Part shown: one piece after another, positions 33,169 to 42,523 of the stretch
Layout: the number at the start of each line of letters is the position of its first letter
How positions within the stretch are numbered: the first letter of the stretch is position 1
Assembly (NCBI GenBank): GCA_008330645.1
Contig: VLTN01000005.1
Location: 806,001-870,000, forward strand
Direction of reading: 5' to 3'
Source of the DNA: Cafeteria roenbergensis
Taxonomy: Eukaryota; Sar; Bigyra; Bicosoecida; Cafeteriaceae
DNA: 64,000 nt
Program-made: the position numbers and the translations under genes
The notes under the pieces: generated by a model
Database searches by the model: none
Told to the model about the DNA's origin: nothing
Seen by the model: only the letters and a program-made list of their open reading frames with translations

Positions 33169-36100
33169 GGGCCATGAGATCGCTCACCAGCTGCGCGGCG
33201 CCGCGCGAGTCTGGGTGGTCGGCACCCAGCGTGGACTGGCACACGTCCATCACGTGAAACGCCAGCGCTGTGCAACCCTCGTCCGCGGTGCCCTGCGCCA
33301 CACGGGCCCTCACCAGCGTCGAGGCAGCCCTCGCGAAGTTGGGGTGATCCCGGCCGAAGACGGCCTCGGCGTCAGACACCGCCGTCGTGGCCGCCGAAAC
33401 CGCGGCATCCACGTCCCCCACACGAAGTGAGATGTTGACGCTCTTCGACAGGACCATCACGCTCTCTCCGGTGGCAGAGCCGCGCGCCAGCTTGATGGCC
33501 TCGTTGCACTCCCGGTAGAATCCAGCAGCCTCGCGTCCCAGCCCCAGCTGCATCGAGCAAGCCGCCGCCTGGGCCAGCGCCTGCGGCAGCATCAGGGCCG
33601 CAGCTTGGCCGTCGGCACCGCCACCGCCAGCGACGGCGCCAGCGACGGCGCCAGCCGCGCCAGCCTCGGCGCCAGCAGCGCCTGCGAAAACCCGCAGCGC
33701 GTCGATAGCATCCCTCCACACCGGCAGAGCCATCTCAGGAGACGACGTGCGCTGCAGAAGCTTGGCCAGGGAAGCCAGCGCGGTCGCGTGGGTTGCGCTG
33801 CCCGCCGGGGCTGTCTCCAACAAGGCCTGGATCACCGCCAGGGACCTGTCGGGGTCCCCCTGGGCCTCCAGAGCCATGGCCAGCTTCAGGGCAAGGCGGC
33901 CATACTCGGCAGAGCCTTGGCCGCCGTTGCTCGCAAGCAGAGCCAGAGCCTGCTGGAACCACCTCGCGGCATCGGCCACGCTGCCCAGGTCGAAACGACA
34001 GAGCCCGAGATTCTGGATTGTGGTCACGCGTGCGGGGTGGTCGGGCCCCAGCGCCTCCAGCTCGATTCCCACGCTCTGCTCAAGAAGCTCTGCCGCCTCT
34101 GCCGTCCTGCCCAGCCGCCGCAGGCACATGGCTAGGTTGTTCAGCGCCTCTGCGTGCATGGCAGAGCTGCCACCGAGCACTTCTTCGCGTTCTGCCCGGC
34201 ACTGGTCGAAGAGCTCTGCCGCCGCCTCGATGGCGCCCATTTTCTCGTGGCACAAACCCATGTTGTTGAGGGTGGTCGCGAGGAGAGCCCTGGCCTCGCC
34301 GCCCTCGTGCGCGGCCTGAATGTCCCTGACCCTGCCAAAGAGCGACAGGGCGGTTTCGTGGGAGCCCATGTTGAGGTGGCACATTGCAAGGTTTCCCAGC
34401 ATTGCGGCCATTTCACGGCTCTGCGGGCCGAAGTGAGACGCTGTTGGGGCAACGTTTGCGGCGTACAGCTCCGCAGCGCAGTCGACGTGGTCTGCCTTGA
34501 AAAAGCCCGCCGCCGCCGCCCCCAGCGCGACCACGGCCGCTCTGGCCGACCCCTCGCTGGGCGCCCTCAGGGCGGCATCGGCGGAAAGCACTGCCGCTCT
34601 GGACAGAGCCAGCAGGCGCAGCGCCGGCTCCCACTGAGCAAGCTCCCCGAGCGATGCGAGCTCGCTCAGCACGGCGGCCTCCCCGCTGACGTCGCCGCGG
34701 TTTCGCCACTGTTGCCGGTGAGCGAGCTCGTTGAAGAGCGTCGCTCGCAGCTCCGCCACGCGACCGACAAACGCCGACCCGTGACCTGTCTCCGTGCCTG
34801 CCATCGCGTGACTGGCGCCAGATGGGGCATGCTTCAGCGACACCGTGACTGCGCACTGCCAGCCGAGCCAGAGGCGCAGCAAGGCCGCAGACACCGAAGC
34901 CGACCGGACGACTGCCCGCGCGACGGCGGGGCCCTGCCCGCGGGCCCCCTTGCAGGCGGCGGCCCGGCAGGCGAAACACGCCACCAGCGCAGCCGGGCTC
35001 AGGCTGAGCGCCTCGGTGACTGAAGAGGCCGTGGCGCCAATGACCGGAGGGTGACACGCGCGTGATGGGGCGTCAGGGACTGGCAGGGCATCGCCATAGC
35101 CAGTGCCAGGGTCGGACACAGCCGCGAAACCGCTGGATCCTTCCACATCCGCTCGCTCCGAGCCCTCGCCACCCAGACCGGCTCCAGGCTCTGCCCGTCC
35201 AGCCGAGGCAGCTGCCCAGCGGCAGAGCTCCTCCAAGGCAAGCGCCGCAGAGGACCCGGGCCGGGGCAGGCACGCCGCGAGCAGAGCCAGCTCGCACTGA
35301 CGAGCCGCGGTTTCGCCGCCCGTTGCCGTCGCTTGGTCGATCGCAGCCTGCCAGACGCTCCCGACGTGTCGGAGGCCAAGGCCGCGCCCGTGGAGCGCCC
35401 GCTTGACGGCCGACCGCAGACGGTCGAACGACGACGCGGCGTCGCCCGCATCGCCGGCCTTCCCGCTGCCGTGCGGCGGCACGCCGTCCGCCTCCGGAGG
35501 AGCGAGCCACCCCAGCGACGCAGAGCCAGACGCAAACGTCTTGTCGACTGCAACTGCAACTGCAACTGCTGCCTTGCGGATGTTGGCTTCGCCCAGAAGA
35601 CACGCCGTCGCCGCGACAAGCTCCGGGCTCGTTCGCCCACCGATACCGTCGTCCGGTGATACACGCGGGGCCCCCTGCTCCTTGAGCACCGCCCCCGCCG
35701 ACGGCGGGAAGAGGGCGGTGAGGAACCCGGTTCGCCAGAAGCAGCGCGCGTCGGCGACGAGAGCACTCACGCCCGACGCCGGCCACCGGAGACAGAGCGT
35801 GCCGCAGCCGGCAACCACGCGCGCCTCGGGCTCGGCAACGCAGCCAGCCGCCTTGGCCACATCGCCAGCAGCGTCGGCAGCGTCGGCAGCGTCGGTCGCG
35901 GCCACCGATACCGCGGCCACCGCTGCCGCGGCCGCGGTCTTGGCCGCCGCCGATGCCGCCTCAAGCCACGCCTGGGAGCCAGCCTTTCCCGGCAGCGCGA
36001 CATCCAAGCGCGAAACCGCGGGCGCGGCACTCTGACCCGTCGTCCAGACGATTGCTACTGCTGACGTTTCGCTTCCCTCCAGCGGTTTCGCCTCCGGGAT

Positions 36101-37750
36101 GCAGAGCCGGTGCGTGTCAGCAACGAACCTCTCCCCGCTGGGCAGGATGTGACACTCGACGTCGAACGGCAGCGGAAGCCGCAGCAGGCCGCGGCACCGC
36201 GACTGGAAGGGTCGGGGCAGAGCCGTTGACGTGCCCTTGGTCTCCACCGCCAAAACGGAAGGATCGGATGGAGTGGAAGGATCGGAGGCGGGACGCTCGT
36301 CGTCACGGCCCGCGTCGCTCGCCTGGGAGGCGACTACGCACACCGGCCCTCGAAGCGGCTCTGCATCCGCCGGCAGACGTTGCTCAAAGGGGTTGAGAGT
36401 CGCGGCGGCGCACGCCGGAAGGGTGGCGCACGGCGAGTCCTTGGCCGATCTCCCATCCGGCAGAGCCCCCAGTGACTCCAGCAGAGCCACTGTCCGCGGC
36501 CCCAGCCCCCGAGGCGCCGACGTCGCCTTCTCGGAGGGCTCTGCAGCTTCGTCTCCAGAGCCGACCGAGGCAGCCACCAAGGCCTCGACGTCTGCCGGGT
36601 CAGCTGACGCGGCCGGCAAGTCCCAGCCCCCGGGGACGACCTCCGCCGGCAGCGCCCGGTGAAGTATCACGCCGTCCGGCGGCGGTGGGCGGTCGCTGGG
36701 CTGCAGGTGAAACGCGTCCACCAGCGGTTTCACGGCATCGATACATCCCTCGCAGAGGTTTGAGGTCCGCCCGCCGTCGCCGGACCCCAGCCGGAGCGTG
36801 CCGTCTCCGATGGGCAGCAGCGAAGTGGCCTGCACGCGGTAGCAGGTGGCTCTGCCGTCGGCGCGCACCGTCACGTCCACGCAGGCGGCCATCGGCGCTG
36901 ACAGGTGCGCGCTATCTACGACATCGTGCAAGTATGTAAGCGCGGCCAGCTCGTGCTTGGCCGCCTTGTCCGCCATCACGGAGGAGCCCCCGTAGATGCG
37001 CAGGTGGTCCTCAGCGATCTTGAAGAAGGTGTCCTGGGCCAGGTCGGCGACCTTCACTCCTCCCGCGAAACCGCGAGACACCACTCTGAGCGACCCATCA
37101 GGACGGACGCGAAGGAGGGCCTTGGCCAGTGCCTTGGAGCCCGCGTCGGGGCCCTTGCCAGCGCCCGCGCCTGAGCGCGCCTCGGCCTTGGCCCTGTGGT
37201 AGGCGGCCGCGATGGCCGCCGACGTGTCTCTGGAGTCCTCAGCGAAGTTGTCGCGGATCCGCGCCAGCTCGTTCAGACGGCTGGCGTGTGCCTCCGGAGT
37301 GATGGTAACGCGGGCGCGGGCCGAAGCCAGCAGCGTATGCAGCGGGGAGTGCCACTTGCGATTGACCCCGGGGCGGAGCGGGGGCCGCGAGCCGGCGGAC
37401 GAGGCTGTGGCCGCGCCCGTGGCCTGAGCCGGCGCGTCAGCGGTTGACCTGCCGGCATCCTCGTCGGCGAGAGCTTCACCGGCCAGGGCTGGGACATACT
37501 GCTGCTGGCCCACTTGGGCTGGTGCGGCCGCTAGTCCGCCGCTCGCCGCGCGGGCGGCCGGCCCAAGGGCTGCGGGCTCAACGGCAGCCCTGTGAGACGC
37601 CTGGTCTTGCCCTGCTGGGCCAGGTGTCGCTGCGCCAGCTTCCTGTCCTGCACCAGCAAGGCATTCGTCGTAGGTAGAGTGCTCGGGACGCACGGGCGGC
37701 CCGGCTGAATCACCGTCAAGCCCGCTTTCGTAGCGCTGGCCGGCCGACAT
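33158..37750 (-). CDS. CLU-domain and TPR protein
   Basis: An intronless frame of about 1530 residues from the ATG at 37750. The N-terminal third contains features of the CLU (clustered mitochondria/TIF31) domain: YRVQATSLLPIGDGTLRLGS (about 36850-36790), as in the family's RGFRxxAxSLLPI...TLxYGSxDxG, and later LPLPFDVECHILPSGERFVA (about 36185-36125), as in DVEGHxGxDGRxYxxD. Large Ala/Ser-rich inserts separate the pieces. The C-terminal third (about 34510-33300) holds repeated TPR helices such as LGNLAMCHLNMGSHETALSLF and ALNNLAMCLRRLGRTAEAAE. CLU proteins bind mRNAs for mitochondrial proteins and affect mitochondrial distribution. The divergence leaves a general TPR scaffold possible. The GGCAGAGC and GCGGTTTC words are frequent. 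Confidence 0.72.
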   Translation of the reverse strand: MSAGQRYESGLDGDSAGPPVRPEHSTYDECLAGAGQEAGAATPGPAGQDQASHRAAVEPAALGPAARAASGGLAAAPAQVGQQQYVPALAGEALADEDAGRSTADAPAQATGAATASSAGSRPPLRPGVNRKWHSPLHTLLASARARVTITPEAHASRLNELARIRDNFAEDSRDTSAAIAAAYHRAKAEARSGAGAGKGPDAGSKALAKALLRVRPDGSLRVVSRGFAGGVKVADLAQDTFFKIAEDHLRIYGGSSVMADKAAKHELAALTYLHDVVDSAHLSAPMAACVDVTVRADGRATCYRVQATSLLPIGDGTLRLGSGDGGRTSNLCEGCIDAVKPLVDAFHLQPSDRPPPPDGVILHRALPAEVVPGGWDLPAASADPADVEALVAASVGSGDEAAEPSEKATSAPRGLGPRTVALLESLGALPDGRSAKDSPCATLPACAAATLNPFEQRLPADAEPLRGPVCVVASQASDAGRDDERPASDPSTPSDPSVLAVETKGTSTALPRPFQSRCRGLLRLPLPFDVECHILPSGERFVADTHRLCIPEAKPLEGSETSAVAIVWTTGQSAAPAVSRLDVALPGKAGSQAWLEAASAAAKTAAAAAVAAVSVAATDAADAADAAGDVAKAAGCVAEPEARVVAGCGTLCLRWPASGVSALVADARCFWRTGFLTALFPPSAGAVLKEQGAPRVSPDDGIGGRTSPELVAATACLLGEANIRKAAVAVAVAVDKTFASGSASLGWLAPPEADGVPPHGSGKAGDAGDAASSFDRLRSAVKRALHGRGLGLRHVGSVWQAAIDQATATGGETAARQCELALLAACLPRPGSSAALALEELCRWAAASAGRAEPGAGLGGEGSERADVEGSSGFAAVSDPGTGYGDALPVPDAPSRACHPPVIGATASSVTEALSLSPAALVACFACRAAACKGARGQGPAVARAVVRSASVSAALLRLWLGWQCAVTVSLKHAPSGASHAMAGTETGHGSAFVGRVAELRATLFNELAHRQQWRNRGDVSGEAAVLSELASLGELAQWEPALRLLALSRAAVLSADAALRAPSEGSARAAVVALGAAAAGFFKADHVDCAAELYAANVAPTASHFGPQSREMAAMLGNLAMCHLNMGSHETALSLFGRVRDIQAAHEGGEARALLATTLNNMGLCHEKMGAIEAAAELFDQCRAEREEVLGGSSAMHAEALNNLAMCLRRLGRTAEAAELLEQSVGIELEALGPDHPARVTTIQNLGLCRFDLGSVADAARWFQQALALLASNGGQGSAEYGRLALKLAMALEAQGDPDRSLAVIQALLETAPAGSATHATALASLAKLLQRTSSPEMALPVWRDAIDALRVFAGAAGAEAGAAGAVAGAVAGGGGADGQAAALMLPQALAQAAACSMQLGLGREAAGFYRECNEAIKLARGSATGESVMVLSKSVNISLRVGDVDAAVSAATTAVSDAEAVFGRDHPNFARAASTLVRARVAQGTADEGCTALAFHVMDVCQSTLGADHPDSRGAAQLVSDLMARMG
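35548..35569. repeat. TGCAAC hexamer run
   Basis: About 3.7 copies of TGCAAC inside the CLU-like gene. The same hexamer on the other strand forms the run at 41708-41739 in a different gene. Confidence 0.8.
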
Positions 37751-38120
37751 TCCCGCACGGGCAGCCTCCGGAGGAGCGAAGTCCGGCGCGTCCGGGCCTT
37801 GCAAGGAGCTGCAGTGTGGCAGTGAGGGTGCTCTGGCGCGGAGGCAAACACGCCTTGGGCCTCCCGTGGGGGTGTGGCAAGCACGATTTTTGTTTTTTTT
37901 TCATTGTTCTGCTGCAGCGTTTCTCTCTGTGGAGTGAAGGCAGAGCTGCAGGCCGATGTTTCAGCAGCGCAAATCGTGCACACACCGCGACATCGGTCAC
38001 ACGCCGCGCCTTGCGCTTCACACGAGCGAGAAATGGGGCGCTGGGAATCGACTTGCGATGCCCAGTGTCGCAAGCGGGCAGTTGCTGGCGCCCCATCCCC
38101 CCCCCCCCCCGCCCCCCTCC
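37751..38120. other. Gap between two minus-strand genes
   Basis: It holds the 3' flank of the giant Gly-rich gene and the 5' flank of the CLU-like gene. At about 37884-37902 the plus strand has an interrupted T tract (A-rich on the coding strand), unusual in this GC-rich DNA; it could be a poly(A) or promoter element. A long C tract lies at 38097-38118. Confidence 0.5.
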
Positions 38121-41100
38121 TCAGCGCTCACGCAGGCCGGCAGCATCGCTCGGGCCACCGTGGCGGCGAGGCGAGCTGAGCGCCGGGGCGCCAGACACCG
38201 CCGCAGCCAGCGCGTCCCTGAGCGACACCGGATCGCGGATGTCGCTCAGCTCGCTGACAATGGAGCGCGCGGTGGACTGGCCGCCTTGCTCATCCCAGCG
38301 GGGCGGATCGGGGGCGTGCTCGCGGCTGCCGGCGCCGCCGCCGACAGGACCGCCTGTCGTCCCGGCTGCAGAGCCGCCGGAAGGATTACTCGCGCGCCTT
38401 GCCGAGCCAAGGATGGGCTGCCTACTGGCAAGCCCCAGCTGCGGAGCAAGACCCCGCCCGCCACCGCCGGCGAGCCCTCCATAGTGACGCTGCGCCGTCG
38501 CGTCTACGCCCAGCACGCCCCGCCACCCGCCCCGCCCGCGATCAGCCGCCCTTCCCAGTCCTCCGCCCACTCCCCTTCCTCCTCCTCCGCCTCCTCCTCC
38601 TGCTGCGTCGTCTCCCGATCCCGCCATCGCTCGGCTTTCGCCGCACTCCGCCTCCGCAAGCAGTGACGCGATGAGTCGCGGAAGAACAATAGCCCGGGCG
38701 GCCAAAAGAAGCACCGGAGCAACGAACCCTTGCCACCCCAGCCACGGCAGCAGCAGCACTGCCAGCAGAACGCCAGTCCCAGCCGAAACCGCGCCAGACG
38801 CGTTGAACCGAGCGTGAAGCCGCAGCGCCCACGGCGCCTGGCTCACGACCGCCACCGCGTCAGCCACGCACGCAATCAGGCCGCCCAGAGGCGGAGCTAG
38901 GGCCAACACAACCAGGCCCCACGCGTGGCACGTGACAGGCCCCTCCACCGCCAGTGAGGCCGGGTCCACGACGCAGCTGTACTGGGCGTGCACCACAGCC
39001 GTCAGAAGCAGCGCCAGCGACGCGGTGAGCGACGCTAGGCACACCGTCGTCCACCGACCACACCCGGCAGAGCCGCCACAGCACCCCACCGATAGGCCCG
39101 ACAGACACCACCCTGCCGCGTCGACGTCGTCCGCGCAGCCGCACCTTCGGCACCGGCGCGCCCGGGACAGCACGACGACTTCGGCGGCAGCCGGCGGCAG
39201 AGCCGGCGGAAGGATTAGGGCAGATCCCACGTGCACGCACCATGCGGTAGACCCACGAAGAGTGTCCGAGCAGCAGGCAGAGCAGCTGCTCCGGCCCCCT
39301 CGGGGGCCCGCGTGGCCACTTCGGCCAGCGTGATGGCGTCGCGACTGGTGGGAACTTCCCTTGCGAAAACTACCGGAAATACTCTCGTCGGCGAAATGAA
39401 GGGCCGATGTGAAGCTGCCATACGGACTGGCCAACCCCTCAGCGCCGGATTGCGCGCGGCCGCCTGTTGGGTCACGGGCGAGTCGACCGCCAATCACGCT
39501 CCCATCGCCTCTCGCCCGCACTCCGCCTCCACCGGCTTCGGGCAGAGCTGGACTGCCCGTGAGAGGCGTCTGGACCTCTCCGAGCGCGGACGCCGCCGTG
39601 TCGAAGCGGGCCCGCCTGATGTGCAACTGATTGGCGCGTGACCCCTCCCTGTCTGCGGGGCCTGATCCGTCGCCCCCGCCAGCTCCACCGCCAGCTCTGC
39701 CATAGTCTCCGCCTCTGGCAGAGCCATCGCCTCCGCCACGGTCGTCAGAAACACCGCCCCCGCCTCCGCCGCCCGGCCGGTCGAGCAGGAACGTCAGGTG
39801 CGGGGGCGGCGGCACGATGCCAGCCTCTGCAACGTCGGCAGAGCCCCCCACCATCGCTGCGGCGAGGTCACGGGGCCCCATCGGGGCTCCCCTTGGGTCT
39901 GGAATCTCCGTCCCGATTGACTCCGATAGCAGCGCGGTTTCGCCGCCTGCCGCGTCCAGTCCCTGCCCCGGCATCTCCGCGTCGCGAAACCGCTGAACTC
40001 CGTGGCGGCGGCCCTCCCTCATCCAGCGGCGCCCCCTGCGGCAGCAGCCGGGCCCCGCCAGGGTGGCCACCACGCCGTCCGGCAGAGCCGCAAGAACCAG
40101 CGTGGCGCCCGCCTCAGCGTGACCAGGCAGCGCACCCAGCCTTCCCAGAGGCACCACTTGCAACGACGTCGGCGAAACCGCCGTGCCTCCCAGGCTGTCG
40201 CGCACAAATGCTCCCGGCATCAGCCCGGCATCAAGCCCGCTGCCAGCGGCAACGTCGGCGAACCCGCAACCGTAACCGTTGTCGCCGCCTCCGCCTCCAC
40301 CGCCTGTGGACGCCCCGTGCGGATCCAATCCTGCCGGCGAGACCAGCGACGTCGCGTCTCTCAGCGATCGGCCAGCTGGCTCCCACCCGGCGTGCCACGC
40401 ACCCGCACCAGCCACCATCGAGGACACCCCACCAGCTGCGCCACCTCCACCAAGCAAGCCGCCAGCGCCGCCAGCGCCACCAGCTCTGCCAGCTCTGCCA
40501 GCGCCACCAGCGCTTCCCAGGGACACACCCAAGGCAGCTGCAGGCATGTGCGCGGCCGGCAGAGCCTCCCACACCCTGCCTTCGAACGAGGCGCTCTCCG
40601 GCAGAGCTGACCGAACCCACGAAACCGCCCTTGCCGGCGTCACATCCAGCGAGCACGCTGGCAAGCAGGTGCAGCACCAGCCCAGCGACTGCCACGCGCC
40701 CGGCTGGGGGGCGGGTCCCGCCGACAGGCTGGCGCCCGCCGTCGAGACCACGGTGCGCCGGCGAAACATTCCGCCGAAGCCCCGCGACGACCGGCCCGGC
40801 GCCGCGGCCGCTCTGCGGCTGCTCCTGCCAGTGGCCGCCTTTGCCCACGGCTGCGCCGAGCCCTCGCCCGAGCCGGCCGCCTCTCTCGCGGCTCTGCCCG
40901 CACGGGGCATCCCCGTGGCGTCGCCGGCAGCGCGAGGCAGCCGCGGCCCCTCCCCGGCACGCCGCCCCGACCCGATCGCCTCGCCGTCCGACCCGTCCTG
41001 CGGCGGCGCGGCGTGAACCCCCTCGCCGCCCGCTCCCAGATACGGTCGCGCAGCGCGTGGCGCCGCCGCCGGACCATGCGCGCTGCCCACTGGCCCCTCC

Positions 41101-42491
41101 CTCGCCACGCCGCCGTCCGGACCGGAGGACGCGAAACCGCCAGAGCGGGAAAAGGGCGCAGACGAAGTGTCCATCAGCGCGGCATCAGGCTTTGCTCTGC
41201 CCGCCTTGCGCCGCTGGCGGTTTCGCTGCGAAGGGAGCAGCTGACTTCCCCGCTGACCCTGCCCAGCAGAGCCGGTCCGGGCTTTCAGAGTTGCCTTCGA
41301 CGAGGCAGACCTGCCAGAGGCACGCGACGTGATGGAGCTTGACTGGGTCGCGATCGCGGCAGGGTCGGTGGCGGGGTCAGACCACGCATGCCTGCTGGGG
41401 TCCCATTGAGAGCCAGCGCGGGCAGCGCTATCGGCTCCGTCGACCGTTGTAATCGCGTCAACGTCTGAATGGTCAGCCTGCTGTCGGCCAAAGGTTTCGC
41501 CGGTGCCCGGATGCGGAGCCCCGAGCGCATGCGCTGCAGCGTCGCCCACCGCCGCTTCCTGCCGCCAGTCACGACCCAGCCCGTTGCCAGTCACACCGGC
41601 ATCGGCCCCCTGCTCGCATGGCGACGCAGCCGAGTCCCCCTGTGAGCCGCTCTCGAACAGCGACTGCGCCGCGCTCAACGGCTCCCAGCCACCGCCATCA
41701 TGCTCGTCAGTTGCAGTTGCAGTTGCAGTTGCAGTTGCGGGTCTCGGGTTATGGCTTGGCCCAAAGGCCACGGATCCGAACCTGTCGCCCGGGAGGGCAG
41801 CGTCGGCGTCGCTGGCGCCGTCTGTGGTCACGGCCAGGGCCAGCCGCGCGCGCTGTACCGGTACAAAGGACGTCAACCGGCCATGTCGACGTCGGCCGCT
41901 GCCGCCGTCACGGCCCGACCGCCTGCCGGCCCCGGCTCTGCCCTCGGCCCTCAGCTCGCTGTCCGCGCCCCAGCCCCCCGCCGCGCCGGCGGCTCTGCCG
42001 CCTCCGTCTCGTCGTCGATCGCTGGCGAAGCCGTCGCTGGTGTCGCTGCCAGAGCTGGCAGAGCCCGACCCGTCGGAGCTCAGAGATCCCCACTCCGCGT
42101 CTTGGCGCGACGAAGCGTCGTGCTGACCTGCCGGCAGAGCTCTGGCAAGAGCGTGGCTGGAAGCGTGCGCAACCCCCAGCCAGCCGCCCTCGGCAGAGCC
42201 TCGACCGACGTCTACGCCTGGCTCTGCCGTCGGTGCAAGCACCGAGACGTCGGCTCTGCCGAACGCGGGACCATGATAGCCAGCCGACGAGCTTGTGTCG
42301 TACGGTTGCCCGAGCAACGCTGCTCGTTGATTGCCAGCTGACCCGACAGTGCCCGGCGCCGCCAGCAAAGACGCTGACCCGAACCCAGATCCGCCCATGG
42401 CAGAGCCGCGCCGCGGTCCGGGCAGCGCAGTCGACAGAGACCCGCCGCCGCCAGCCGCGCCCCGGCCGCCGCCGCCGCGCCTGACCCGCCT

Positions 42492-42523
<32 letters not shown>

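Noticed and set aside
30860-33430. Long plus-strand frame running through the FAH gene and the minisatellite
   Set aside because: It is antisense to RUS1, out of frame with the FAH enzyme, and kept open only by GC richness and the stop-free repeat.
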